Shown here in pieces: positions 24,687 through 33,380 of a stretch of 64,000 bases of DNA. The position numbers were made by a program, and so were the translations under genes. The stretch is taken from assembly GCF_016863335.1 (NCBI RefSeq), contig NZ_BOOR01000034.1, positions 62,001-126,000 on the forward strand, written 5' to 3'. Position 1 is the first letter of the stretch. Every line of letters begins with the position of its first letter. The notes under the pieces are model-generated. The model worked only from the letters and a program-made list of their open reading frames with translations. It was not told the origin of the DNA and did no database searches. Source of the stretch: Planotetraspora thailandica (GTDB lineage Bacteria; Actinomycetota; Actinomycetes; Streptosporangiales; Streptosporangiaceae).

Positions 24687-26711
24687 TCAGGAGGAAGAAC
24701 CCTGGCCTGGGTTGCGAGGGTGCTCGCCTCGCGGGCCCTTCGAGTCGCCTCGCGGGCCCTTCGAGTCGCCTCGCGGGCCCTTCGAGTCGCCCCGTGGCCG
24801 TCGAGCGTCGGAGTCGTCGCGGGATCCGGTCTTGGTACCCGGCTCGTGACGGGAATCGGCGCTCGGCTTGCGGCCTGGTTCGCCGCCATGCGGAGGCTTG
24901 CCGGTGGGGTGTTCCTTTGTCGGACCTGGGGTCGGTTCGGCACAGGCGTCGCCCTTGTTCACGCTTCTTGCGGAGTCGCGGGCCGTGCCGGACGCGGAAT
25001 CGACGGTCACCACGACCTTTCTGACGTCCACGTATCCGCACGCAGGAGTCTTGAACCGCACCTTGAACCGCTGGTCGTACACCGAATCGCCTGACAGGAC
25101 CACCTGCCGGTCGGAGGTGCGATCCACGGTCCTCGCGCCCACGGTGATCGTCTGGTGGAAGGCGGCCGTCAGCGTGACGGGGTCCGATGTGGCGCTCCTG
25201 ACCTCGACCGAGAGGGTGGTGCCGTCCCAGGAGGAGATCGACACGGTGGGCGGCGAGCACGGGTCGCCCTTCACCGCGACGACATCGCTCTGCGCCCCGA
25301 CGGCCCCGTTTGTGGTCGTCGACACCGTGACCTGCCGGTACACGGTCTCTCCGCAACTCGGCGTGGCGAATCCTCCGTCGACGGCCCGCTTGTAGCTGGT
25401 GGAGCCCGTGAGGACGAACGTCTTCGACGGGCCGGCTGTGAGCGTGGACGGGGACGCCCCCTGGGCGAAGCTCGCGGTGAGGGTGACGCTCTGCGGCGTC
25501 GACGCTTTTGCCCGGATCGTGGCAGTGAGCCCATCGAAGCCGGCGATGGTCAGGTCGCTCACCTTGGCCGCGACGGGGGCCGGCGTGGGGGTACTGCTCG
25601 GGGTCGGGGTCGGAGAGCCCTTGTGAGTGCCGTGCGACGGCGACCGCGGCACGGAGGCCTGTGGTGTCGAGGCTTGCGATGCCGGGGCTTGCGGCGCGGA
25701 GGCTGGGGAGATGGAGGTGTCCTGCCGGTTTGCGACGAGCGCGACCACGACCACGCCCACCACGAGCGCTCCGGCTCCGGCCAGCACTCCCGGGCCGTAC
25801 CGCAGTGGTCGCCTTCGCCTGGTCCGCACGGAGATCGTCTGCGTCGGCGGTGCCGACTCGGGAAAGTCCGAGGCTGGAGGGGCGGTCAGCGCCGCGAGGT
25901 GACGCCGGCCGCGGCGCTCCCAGTCCGGCCCGTACGCTTCGAGCGCCGTGGACTCCAGTTCGGAGATGAACGCCCTGGCGCTCAAGGGGCGGTCCGCCGG
26001 ATTCTTGGCCAGCCCACGGGTCACCAGGGTGCGGACCGGCGTGGGCACGGCATCCACCGGGATGGCCGCGCTCTGGTGCAGGTACCTGAGGGCCGCCGGG
26101 TGGTCCGCGCCGTACGGCACGCGCCCGGTGAGGCACTCGAAGAAGACACACGTCGCCGCATAAATGTCGGTGGAGGGGTCGGCGGGTGCGCCGTTCCACT
26201 GCTCGGGCGACATGTAGGGCGGGGTGCCGAGAACGCCGTCCACGACGGTGGCGATGCCGAAATCGGTGAGTTTGCTGAAGCCGTCGGCCTGGACGAGGAC
26301 GTTCCCGGGTTTGCAGTCGCGATGGACGATGCCGACGCCGTGCGCGACGGACAACGCGGAAAGCGAGTCCTTCAATATCACCAGCGCCGCCTCCGGGCTG
26401 GTGGAACCGTACTCGTCGAGGATCCTGCGAAGCGGCTCGCCGTCCACGAATTCCATGACGACGGCGGCGCCGAACGGGCTCTCGACAAGTCCGTAGACAT
26501 GCACGATGTGCGGATCGCCGAACTCGGCCATGCGGCGGGCGTGCTCGCGGAACGCGATGCGGAAGCGGGAGTCGGAGCTGAGCTCGTCGCTCAGATATTT
26601 GATCGCGACAAGGGCGCCGGTCTCGACATATGTGGCGAGGACGACCTGGCCGCTCCTACCGGACCCGAGTACGCGTTCTTCCCGGTATCCCGGGACGGGC
26701 CAGGCGTTCAT
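24687..26711 (-). CDS. Transmembrane Ser/Thr protein kinase with surface tail
   Basis: A 674-residue PknB-type kinase. It shows the glycine loop GSGRSGQV (17-24), Lys38 in VAIKYL, catalytic HRDCKPGN (130-137), DFG (150-152) and the APE-equivalent MSPEQW. The C-lobe ends near residue 265. A single membrane helix (AGALVVGVVVVALVANR) follows near 320. Outside are a Pro/Ser/Thr stretch and two beta-sandwich-like repeats (VSDLTIAGFDGLTATIRAKA and PTVSISSWDGTTLSVEVRSA). The tail is basic with DSKGPRG repeats. The extracellular part may bind wall material; that is inference. Confidence 0.92.
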   Translation of the reverse strand: MNAWPVPGYREERVLGSGRSGQVVLATYVETGALVAIKYLSDELSSDSRFRIAFREHARRMAEFGDPHIVHVYGLVESPFGAAVVMEFVDGEPLRRILDEYGSTSPEAALVILKDSLSALSVAHGVGIVHRDCKPGNVLVQADGFSKLTDFGIATVVDGVLGTPPYMSPEQWNGAPADPSTDIYAATCVFFECLTGRVPYGADHPAALRYLHQSAAIPVDAVPTPVRTLVTRGLAKNPADRPLSARAFISELESTALEAYGPDWERRGRRHLAALTAPPASDFPESAPPTQTISVRTRRRRPLRYGPGVLAGAGALVVGVVVVALVANRQDTSISPASAPQAPASQASTPQASVPRSPSHGTHKGSPTPTPSSTPTPAPVAAKVSDLTIAGFDGLTATIRAKASTPQSVTLTASFAQGASPSTLTAGPSKTFVLTGSTSYKRAVDGGFATPSCGETVYRQVTVSTTTNGAVGAQSDVVAVKGDPCSPPTVSISSWDGTTLSVEVRSATSDPVTLTAAFHQTITVGARTVDRTSDRQVVLSGDSVYDQRFKVRFKTPACGYVDVRKVVVTVDSASGTARDSARSVNKGDACAEPTPGPTKEHPTGKPPHGGEPGRKPSADSRHEPGTKTGSRDDSDARRPRGDSKGPRGDSKGPRGDSKGPRGEHPRNPGQGSSS
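24727..24789 (-). repeat. Three perfect 21-bp tandem repeats in the kinase tail
   Basis: CCTCGCGGGCCCTTCGAGTCG occurs three times without a mismatch and a fourth degenerate copy follows. Each unit encodes seven residues of the DSKGPRG tail. Confidence 0.9.
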
Positions 26712-26942
26712 CGTGTTCCCCTCGGAGTGATGACGCTCCTGAGCCCACAGGGGATGGGTAGATCATCACTGTGATCGTTCGATTACCGTACGTATGGCGA
26801 CTCAGCATATGTCATGGTTTAAGCCTTAATGTCCGATTATGTGCTGGCAGAGCAGTCGATCAGTCCCACCACATGACCACGGCGAGACCCCGACGGGCAG
26901 CCGGCCGTGCCGCCGCCAACCGGTTCGGCGGACGGTACGAAG

Positions 26943-26979
26943 AAGGCCCGTGACGAGGAGAAACCCCGTCACGGGCCTT
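26943..26979 (-). terminator. Intrinsic terminator of the F420-dependent reductase-like gene
   Basis: AAGGCCCGTGACG and CGTCACGGGCCTT form a perfect 13-bp stem with an 11-nt loop, about 15 bp beyond the gene's stop. Confidence 0.85.
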
Positions 26980-26994
26980 GGTGCCTGTGGGGCG

Positions 26995-27675
26995 TCAGCG
27001 CTGGGCTGCGTTCAGCCCGGCGCGGATCGTCTCGGCGTCGGTCGGCACCCCCGGAACCTCGTAGAAGTTCTCGGCGCCCCCGGCGTAGGCGTTGCCGTAC
27101 ACAGGGGTCCCGGGCTGGAAACGCCACCCGTCCGCCAGCGCTCCCGCGTCGACGGCGTCGTAGCCGATCGCGTCGAGGAACGCGGTCGCCTCACTCTTTG
27201 CGCCGGCGTCGTCGCCGGCGATCGCCAGAGCGCTGCGGTCGGCCGCGCCCGCGGGGCGGGCCAGCGTCCGCAGGTGCTGGAAGTAGATGTTGTTGAAGAC
27301 CTTGACGACCTTCGACGTCGGCAAGTGCTGCTGGAGCAGCTCGCTGGACGTGGTCGACGCGTCGTCCAGATCTGGGAACCGCCCGTCGCGCTGGGCGTAG
27401 TAGTTGTTGGTGTCGAGGACCACCTTGCCGGCGAGCGGTTCCACCGGAACCTCGAGATAGGCCCGCAGCGGGATGCTGACGACCACCAGGTCGCCGGCCG
27501 CCGCGGCCTCCGCCGACGTCCCCGCGCGGGCCTTGGGGCCGAGTTCGTCGACCAATTCCCTCAACGTCTCAGGGCCTCGCGAGTTGCTCAGCACGACGTC
27601 ATAGCCGGCCGCGACGGAGAGCCGGGCGACGGTGCCGCCGATGTTCCCGCTGCCGATGAATCCGATAGTCGTCAT
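26995..27675 (-). CDS. NADPH-dependent F420 reductase-like protein
   Basis: A 226-residue Rossmann protein. MTTIGFIGSGNIGGTVARLS is the nucleotide-binding start and VVLSNSRGPETLRELVDELG carries the NADP-specifying SNSRGP motif of F420H2:NADP oxidoreductases. VVLDTNNYY, VVKVFNNIYFQHL and AIAGDDAGAKSEATAFLDAI follow. Many relatives act on other dinucleotides, so F420 use is inferred. A strong terminator follows. It is monocistronic. Confidence 0.85.
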   Translation of the reverse strand: MTTIGFIGSGNIGGTVARLSVAAGYDVVLSNSRGPETLRELVDELGPKARAGTSAEAAAAGDLVVVSIPLRAYLEVPVEPLAGKVVLDTNNYYAQRDGRFPDLDDASTTSSELLQQHLPTSKVVKVFNNIYFQHLRTLARPAGAADRSALAIAGDDAGAKSEATAFLDAIGYDAVDAGALADGWRFQPGTPVYGNAYAGGAENFYEVPGVPTDAETIRAGLNAAQR

Positions 27676-27748
27676 ACGCAGCCCAACTCCGACACCCGCC
27701 CCGGCATTCCCCGCGCTGACCTGCTGGTTGTCCGCGTCTGAGGGTGCC

Positions 27749-27985
27749 TCAGATATGGCGATTCACCATCGCCGCGACCACGAACACCAACGCCGCGATC
27801 ATGCCGACCCTGAACATCGTCCCGACGCCGCCCCACGCCGTGGAGCGGAGCTTGGGGATCGACGCCACCGCCTTACGCCAGTCCCGCCAGGCGTTCAGCA
27901 TGAGCTGGAACTTACGACCGGCGACGAACAGGGCGATGGCGATGGCGATGTACAGCAGAACCTGACCGTCCGATGAAGGCGCCAC
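27749..27985 (-). CDS. Small two-helix membrane protein
   Basis: A 78-residue protein with hydrophobic helices VLLYIAIAIALFVAG and MFRVGMIAALVFVVAAMV flanking a basic cytoplasmic stretch (WRDWRKAVASIPKLRS). GTG at 27985 is used because AAGGAG lies six bases upstream; a longer frame starts eleven codons earlier. Function is unknown. Confidence 0.75.
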   Translation of the reverse strand: MAPSSDGQVLLYIAIAIALFVAGRKFQLMLNAWRDWRKAVASIPKLRSTAWGGVGTMFRVGMIAALVFVVAAMVNRHI

Positions 27986-28070
27986 TGGCCACTCCTTGCC
28001 GTGGGTGACGGAACGCATACTCAGCGTACGCTTCCGTCACTCTCACGGCCAAGGGTCCTTCAAGCGTTTG

Positions 28071-28514
28071 TCAGGCGAACGGCCAGCCGTACCGGCGGTG
28101 CAGGACGGCGGCGACGCGGGCGAAGGTGGCCCCGTCGGCGATGGCGCCCTCCCTGCGGATGTCGTCCTCGTCGAGTTCGAAGACCCGGTCGAGCCGGAGG
28201 TAGGAGTCCCGCTTCTCGCGATCCCAGGAGCCGGAGCCGAGCTCCAGCCAGTCGTCCGCGTAATCCGGGTCGGGCTCGCGGCTGGACAACATCATGCCGA
28301 GCAGCCGGCGACCATGCCGGCCGACGAGCAGCAGAGGCCGGTCCTTGCCTCGCGAGGGGTCCTCCTCGTACGGCACCCAGGCCCAGACGACCTCGCCGGG
28401 GTCGGCCAGGCCGTCCAGGTCCGGGGAGTATTCGAGGGCGGCGGCCCGCTCCACGTCGTACACCTCTCGTACCGCGCCGCGAACGGGGCGCGGATCTTCT
28501 CCGAGATCACGCAT
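28071..28514 (-). CDS. PemK/MazF-like protein without visible antitoxin
   Basis: A 147-residue protein. The middle (GEVVWAWVPYEEDPSRGKDR, PLLLVGRHGRRLLGMMLSS) has the MazF/PemK SH3-like barrel pattern, in which the RGKDRP turn carries catalytic/basic residues of the endoribonuclease. The N- and C-terminal ends (YDVERAAALEYSPDLDGLAD, FARVAAVLHRRYGWPF) are extensions. No small antitoxin gene lies on either side. Family members cut single-stranded RNA. Many actinomycete solo members are not proven toxins. Confidence 0.8.
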   Translation of the reverse strand: MRDLGEDPRPVRGAVREVYDVERAAALEYSPDLDGLADPGEVVWAWVPYEEDPSRGKDRPLLLVGRHGRRLLGMMLSSREPDPDYADDWLELGSGSWDREKRDSYLRLDRVFELDEDDIRREGAIADGATFARVAAVLHRRYGWPFA

Positions 28515-28584
28515 GTTCCGCAGCCTAGTGGTACGGCTCGCCCGCCTTTTCCACCCATGTCCGGTTGCTCCTCGACGCAGGAGT

Positions 28585-29382
28585 TCAGCGCAGGGGGACG
28601 GCGAATTCGCAGGACGAGCCGGCCGGGCTGTGGAGATAGATCTGGCGCACACCCGCGGCCGGCCGATGGCCGTGCTCGGCGGCCCAGGCGGTCAGGGTGT
28701 CGAGAGCGATCATCGGCTGCGTCGCCGTCCCCTGGGCGATGTACGCCTCCTGGTGCGCGTTCTCCGTACGGAGGGTCAGGTCGGGGAACCTCGCGGCGAG
28801 CGTGGCGGCCTGCTCCTCCGGCACGGGCCAGCACCATTCGATCGGCCCGTCGCTGTCCTGGCTCACCTCGCCGTGGTGGACGACGAACGGCGCCCCGGCG
28901 ACGCCCGGCAGCAACGGCAGCGACCCGCCGCGGAATCGGCCGGTGAACTCCCTGGCCACCCCCAGAAGCCCGTCGTTGTGGACGTGACGGATGAGGCTGA
29001 GAATGCGGCGGGCGGGGATGTCCCGGAGGGAGACCTCGTGCACGGCGGGCACCTTTCCCTTAAGAAGATCGACGAGGTGGCCGGCCAGTTCCCGGCGCGC
29101 GGCGTGCTCGGCCTCGATCTCCGCCCAGAATGCGGCGACGTGCCGCGACGCGGTCTCGGCGTCCAGATCCACGATCACCCTGATTCTGGCCAGGGGGACG
29201 CCGATCCGGCGCAGCGACGCCACCAGGCGGGCCTGTTCCAACTGTGCGACCGCATAGCGGCGATATCCCGAGTCCGGGTCGACGCTGGCAGGCACCAGCA
29301 GGCCGAGCGCGGCGTACAGCCGCAGTGCCTTCGGGGAGAGCCGCGACAGCCGTGCGAACTCCCCGATGGGCACCAGATTCAT
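28585..29382 (-). CDS. MerR-family regulator with GyrI-like effector domain
   Basis: A 265-residue BmrR-type regulator. The DNA-binding part is LVPIGEFARLSRLSPKALRL, then YAALGLLVPASVDPDSGYRRY, with a coiled coil (ETASRHVAAFWAEIEAEHAA). Residues about 110-265 form a GyrI-like ligand-binding domain (VREISLR-type start, EWCWPVP, ENAHQEAYIAQGT, IYLHSPAGSSCEFAVPL). Such proteins bind cationic or hydrophobic drugs. No transporter is adjacent; the target is unknown. Confidence 0.88.
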   Translation of the reverse strand: MNLVPIGEFARLSRLSPKALRLYAALGLLVPASVDPDSGYRRYAVAQLEQARLVASLRRIGVPLARIRVIVDLDAETASRHVAAFWAEIEAEHAARRELAGHLVDLLKGKVPAVHEVSLRDIPARRILSLIRHVHNDGLLGVAREFTGRFRGGSLPLLPGVAGAPFVVHHGEVSQDSDGPIEWCWPVPEEQAATLAARFPDLTLRTENAHQEAYIAQGTATQPMIALDTLTAWAAEHGHRPAAGVRQIYLHSPAGSSCEFAVPLR

Positions 29383-29456
29383 GGACGACTCCCTCGTTCC
29401 GGACGGGCGTCCGGTGTGACCACGATGGGGCTTTCCCCAGGGTCAGAGTCAACGGG

Positions 29457-30239
29457 TCATTCGTCGTCCGCGGCGAGGATGCTCAGCAGGGTCAGCGCCT
29501 CTTCCGAGGAGGTGCCGGGGTCGGCGCTGCAGACGAAGAGCAGCACATCGGGGGAGCTTTGCATGTTCAGCGTGTCATGCCGGAGGTTCAGGTGGCCGAT
29601 CTCGGGGTGGTACATGTGCTTGAACTCGCCGGGGTCCATGTCGCCGCGCGACCACAGCTGCCGGAACTCCTTGCTCTCCGAGCAGAGTTGCTCGACCAGG
29701 TCGCGCAGGGCAGGGGAGGTGTGCTCGCCGTCGGTCGCGGCGCGCAGGTGGGCCACCTTCGAGCGGGCCTCCTGCTCCCAGTCGGGGAAGAACTGGTGCG
29801 CCACGGGTGCGAGGAAGGCGTGGCGCATGAGGTTGTCCGCGTGATCCATGCCCTTGAACAGGGTGCGCGCCAGGCTGTTGGCGGCCAGCACGTCGAGCTG
29901 GTGGTTCACGGCGAAGACGGGCGCGTGATACCAGCCTTCGACGGTCCTGACCACCTGCTGGGACACCTGCGGCCGCTCTCGGGGGTGTGCCACGTCGAAC
30001 ATGTGCTCAGAAGCGGCGGCGTCGAGGTCGAAGGCGCGGCTGAGGCCGTGGAGCACCTGATCGCAGGGCTCGGTCTCCCGCCCCTCCTCCAGCCGGGCGT
30101 AGTACGCCGGACTGATGCCCGCCATGATGGCCACCTCTTCGCGCCGCAGCTCGGACGGCTGGGGGCCGTGCCGCCTGATCAGGGCGTCGACGGGTGCCGC
30201 TCTACGCAGGGCGCGAAGCAAGTCAGCGAATACTTCCAC
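29457..30239 (-). CDS. XRE-family regulator with MmyB-like ligand domain
   Basis: A 260-residue regulator. HTH: PSELRREEVAIMAGISPAYY, then ARLEEGRETEPCDQVLHGLS. The C-terminal domain follows the MmyB PAS-like pattern: PVFAVNHQLDVLAANSLART, FFPDWEQEARSKVAHLRAAT, LVEQLCSESKEFRQLWSRGD, KHMYHPEIGHLNLRHDTLN. Members bind fatty-acid-like ligands and usually repress a divergent oxidoreductase. Here no obvious target adjoins it. Confidence 0.9.
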   Translation of the reverse strand: MEVFADLLRALRRAAPVDALIRRHGPQPSELRREEVAIMAGISPAYYARLEEGRETEPCDQVLHGLSRAFDLDAAASEHMFDVAHPRERPQVSQQVVRTVEGWYHAPVFAVNHQLDVLAANSLARTLFKGMDHADNLMRHAFLAPVAHQFFPDWEQEARSKVAHLRAATDGEHTSPALRDLVEQLCSESKEFRQLWSRGDMDPGEFKHMYHPEIGHLNLRHDTLNMQSSPDVLLFVCSADPGTSSEEALTLLSILAADDE

Positions 30240-30301
30240 TCCGCCACGTTACGACTCGACCATTTTGTGAGGAATGGGTGTGTTACACCTAGGACCCGTC
30301 A

Positions 30302-31030
30302 TCACACGAGGCCGACGAACATCGTGGTGTGGAGGATCTCGACGTGCCTCCTGGCGACGTCGACGGCGGCGCGCGGGTCCTGCGCGACGACGGACGCGAC
30401 CAGTTCCCGGTGCTCCCCGTTGGACTCGCGCAGGTAGTCGACGGGATAGGGCAGGTAGAACTGGTAGAGCTCCTGGAGCACCTTGCGATATTCCGGTACG
30501 GCTCCCGCCAGCCCGGTGGCCTCGGCGACCAGGATGTGGAACCGCTCGTCGAGGGCGTGGAAGTCGGCCCAGTCCTTGGCGGCGTCCATCTGGTGGACGA
30601 GATCGGTGAGCTCCTCGATGTGGCCGGCATCGGCGCGCAACGTGGCGAGGTGCGTCACCCCGCACTCCAGCATCACCCGATGGTCGATCAGCCGGTGGAC
30701 CTCCGCGGCCGACTCCTGATATGCGGCGATCTCCGAGACGACGCCGGTCGCCGGTGAACGCTCCACGAGGGTGCCGCCGGTCCTGCCGCGCACCCGCCGC
30801 AGCACCCCGTCGGTGCACAACGAGACGAGGGCCCGCCGCACGGTGATCTCGCTGACGTCGAGGGCGGCGGCGATGTCGGTGGCGGGCGGCAGCCGTTCCC
30901 CCGGTTTGAGCAGGCCGAGGTCGACGGCCAGCCCGATGCGCGCACGGACCGTGTCCAGGGCGGAGAGCCTGCGGATCCCTGCGAGAGCTGGGGCGGCAAG
31001 ATCGACGCGCTTGCCGGACGCGGGGGACAT
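30302..31030 (-). CDS. GntR/FadR-family repressor
   Basis: A 242-residue regulator. The winged helix is GLLKPGERLPPATDIAAALD, then VSEITVRRALVSLCTDGVLR. The C-terminal FCD-type domain is helical (AAYQESAAEVHRLIDHRVML ... DFHALDERFHILVAEATG, with His/Asp metal ligands of FCD proteins). ATG at 31030 is chosen: an earlier in-frame ATG lies inside the 53-bp palindrome and would place the operator in the coding region. It is divergent from the nitrilase-permease operon and is very likely its repressor. Confidence 0.9.
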   Translation of the reverse strand: MSPASGKRVDLAAPALAGIRRLSALDTVRARIGLAVDLGLLKPGERLPPATDIAAALDVSEITVRRALVSLCTDGVLRRVRGRTGGTLVERSPATGVVSEIAAYQESAAEVHRLIDHRVMLECGVTHLATLRADAGHIEELTDLVHQMDAAKDWADFHALDERFHILVAEATGLAGAVPEYRKVLQELYQFYLPYPVDYLRESNGEHRELVASVVAQDPRAAVDVARRHVEILHTTMFVGLV

Positions 31031-31062
31031 GTGATCACCGTAGCTCACCTGCCGGAATCCGA

Positions 31063-31115
31063 AAAATAAATCATCTTGAGCACTATTGCGAAAAGTGTTC
31101 AAGATGATTTATTTT
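31063..31115. promoter_or_regulatory. 53-bp palindromic operator between gntR and the nitrilase operon
   Basis: Two 22-bp arms (AAAATAAATCATCTTGAgCACT and its complement) pair with a single G-T mismatch around a 9-nt centre. It ends 7 bp before the nitrilase ATG. TTGCGA (31086) and TTTATT (31108) could be the promoter boxes of a leaderless message lying within it. Confidence 0.85.
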
Positions 31116-31122
31116 CGCCGTC

Positions 31123-31965
31123 ATGTCCCGTGCGCTCCCTCTTGCGCTCGTGCAGGAGCCCCCCACCTCGGACGTCGACGGCTTCGCCGACGCCGTACAC
31201 GCGAGGCTCGCGAGCCTGCCCCAGACGCGCCTGATCGCCTATCCCGAGCTGCACGTCTGCGGCGCGGACGACGTCGAGGCGATGGCGGAGCCGCTGGACG
31301 GCCCCCGGGGGAAGCGGCTCGCCGAGCTCGCGGGAGACCTGGGGATCTGGCTGCTGCCGGGCACCGTGGTCGAGCGGGGCGACGACGGGGCGATCTACAA
31401 CACCGCCGTCGCGTACTCGCCCGAAGGGCGGCTCGCCGCCTCCTACCGCAAGATGTTCCCGTGGCGGCCGTACGAGCCGTATGCGCCGGGCGACCGCTTC
31501 GTGGTCTTCGACATACCGGAGGCCGGCAGGCTCGGCTTCGCCGTCTGCTACGACGCGTGGTTTCCCGAGGCCGCCAGGCACCTGGCCTGGATGGGCGCCG
31601 AAATCATCGTCAACCCGGTGAAGACCACCACCTGCGACCGGGCTCAGGAGCTGGTGCTCGCCCGGGCCAACGCCATCGTCAACCAGGTGTTCGTGCTCAG
31701 CGTCAACGCCGCCGGGCCCCAAGGGGCCGGGGAAAGCATGATCGTCGACCCCGAGGGGCGGGTGCGCGCGGCCGTGAGCCACTCGGGCACCGCCGTGCTC
31801 ACCGACGTGATCGACCTCGACGACGTCGCCCGTGTCCGGAGGTACGGCACGGCCGGCCTCAACCGGATGTGGTCGCAGTTCCTTCCCGGCGACACCCCCA
31901 TCGACCTCCCGCTCTACGAGGGCCGCCTGCACCCGGACCGCTGGCGACCCGGCACTCCCCAGTAG
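31123..31965 (+). CDS. Carbon-nitrogen hydrolase (nitrilase superfamily amidase)
   Basis: A 280-residue hydrolase with the full triad: Glu42 in IAYPELHVCG, Lys110 in ASYRKMFPW and Cys142 in FAVCYDAWFPEAARHL. It cleaves amide (or nitrile) C-N bonds in the cytoplasm. The closeness of the promoter boxes to the ATG suggests a leaderless transcript. It is followed 15 bp later by an amino-acid/polyamine permease, so the pair likely takes up and deamidates a nitrogen compound, induced through the divergent GntR protein. Confidence 0.92.
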   Translation: MSRALPLALVQEPPTSDVDGFADAVHARLASLPQTRLIAYPELHVCGADDVEAMAEPLDGPRGKRLAELAGDLGIWLLPGTVVERGDDGAIYNTAVAYSPEGRLAASYRKMFPWRPYEPYAPGDRFVVFDIPEAGRLGFAVCYDAWFPEAARHLAWMGAEIIVNPVKTTTCDRAQELVLARANAIVNQVFVLSVNAAGPQGAGESMIVDPEGRVRAAVSHSGTAVLTDVIDLDDVARVRRYGTAGLNRMWSQFLPGDTPIDLPLYEGRLHPDRWRPGTPQ

Positions 31966-31980
31966 AAAGACCCAGGCCCC

Positions 31981-33339
31981 ATGTCGATGCAACCCACCCT
32001 CACCAGGTCCCTCGGCCTCAGCTCCGTCGTGTTGTTCGGTCTGGCGTACATGACGCCGTTGATCGTTTTGGGGATCTTCGGCGTCGTCGCCGAGACCACC
32101 GGCGGCGCGACCCCCTCGGCCTACCTCATCGCGCTGATCGCGATGCTCTTCACGGCCTACAGCTACGGCCGTATGGCGGCGGCCTTCCCGGTCGCGGGTT
32201 CCGCCTACACCTACGTGCGCAAGGCCATCGACTCCCGGGCGGGGTTCATGGTGGGCTGGGCCGTACTGCTCGACTACTTCTTCCTGCCGATGGTCATCTG
32301 GCTGATCGGCGGCGCCTACCTGTCGGCCCAGTGGCCCGGCGTGCCCTTCGCCGTATGGATCCTCGGCTTCATCGTGCTCACGACGGTGCTGAACCTGGTG
32401 GGCGTCAAGGTGGCCGACAAGGCCAACAGCCTGCTGATGACCTTCCAGATCCTCGTCATCGTCTTCTTCGTCGTCCTGGCGGTCCACCACCTCGTGGCCG
32501 GGGCGGGCGCGGGAAGCCTGTTCAGCCTCACGCCGTTCTCGGGGACCACTGCCACGTTCTCCGGCGTCACCGGCGGCGCGGCCATCGCGGCCTACTCCTT
32601 CCTCGGCTTCGACGCGGTGACCACCCTGACCGAGGAGGCGCGCGAGCCGCGCACGACCGTTCCCCGGGCGATCCTGCTGGTCGCGCTGATCGGCGGCGGC
32701 ATCTTCGTCGTCGTCGCGTACGTCGCGCAGCTGCTGCACCCGGGCGGCCAGTTCGCCGACTCCTCCTCGGCCGCGTTCGACCTCGCCAAGCTCATCGGCG
32801 GCAGCCTGTTCGGCTCGGTCTTCCTCGCCGGGCTCGTCGTCGCCCAGTTCTCCTCCGGGCTCGCAGCACAGGCCGGCACCGCGCGCCTGCTGTACGCCAT
32901 GGGCCGTGACTCGGTCCTTCCGCGCAAGCTGTTCGGGTTCGTGCACCCCCGCTACCGCACTCCCGCCTTCGGCATCCTGCTCACCGGCGTGGTCGGCCTC
33001 ATCGCGCTCACCCTCGACGTGGCGACCTCGACCTCGTTCATCAACTTCGGCGCCTTCGTGGCCTTCACCTGCGTCAACCTCAGCGTGATCGCCTACTGGC
33101 TGCGGGAGCGCAGGGCCGGGCGCACGCTCGGCGTCGTCGGGCACGTGGTCGTCCCGGTGATCGGGGCCGCGGTCTGCGTCTGGCTGCTGACCAACCTGGA
33201 CGCCAAGGCCATCACGCTCGGCCTCGTGTGGCTCGCGGCCGGCCTGGTGTATCTGGCCGTGCTCACCCGTGGCTTCCGCCGCCCGACGCCGGAGATGCAG
33301 TTCAGCGAGGGGGAGCCCGCGGCGGCCGGGACGCGCTGA
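31981..33339 (+). CDS. APC-superfamily amino acid/polyamine permease
   Basis: A 452-residue transporter with about 12 membrane helices. The first helix has GLSSVVLFGLAYMTPLIVLG with the substrate-binding GLAYMTP break of APC proteins. FPVAGSAYTYVRKAI follows; SFLGFDAVTTLTEEAREPRT is the helix 6 break region and AGTARLLYAMGRDSVLPRKL the conserved loop 8. It imports a cationic or neutral amine by proton or antiport coupling. It is the second gene of the nitrilase operon. Confidence 0.93.
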   Translation: MSMQPTLTRSLGLSSVVLFGLAYMTPLIVLGIFGVVAETTGGATPSAYLIALIAMLFTAYSYGRMAAAFPVAGSAYTYVRKAIDSRAGFMVGWAVLLDYFFLPMVIWLIGGAYLSAQWPGVPFAVWILGFIVLTTVLNLVGVKVADKANSLLMTFQILVIVFFVVLAVHHLVAGAGAGSLFSLTPFSGTTATFSGVTGGAAIAAYSFLGFDAVTTLTEEAREPRTTVPRAILLVALIGGGIFVVVAYVAQLLHPGGQFADSSSAAFDLAKLIGGSLFGSVFLAGLVVAQFSSGLAAQAGTARLLYAMGRDSVLPRKLFGFVHPRYRTPAFGILLTGVVGLIALTLDVATSTSFINFGAFVAFTCVNLSVIAYWLRERRAGRTLGVVGHVVVPVIGAAVCVWLLTNLDAKAITLGLVWLAAGLVYLAVLTRGFRRPTPEMQFSEGEPAAAGTR

Positions 33340-33380
33340 TCCGCGTGTGGGCCCGGTCCCGCGACCGGGGCTCACACGAG

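Noticed and set aside
24433-26199. Long minus-strand frame opposite/inside the kinase gene
   Set aside because: It is a shifted frame of the kinase; only its last 51 codons beyond the kinase stop have independent coding character and are listed separately with low confidence.
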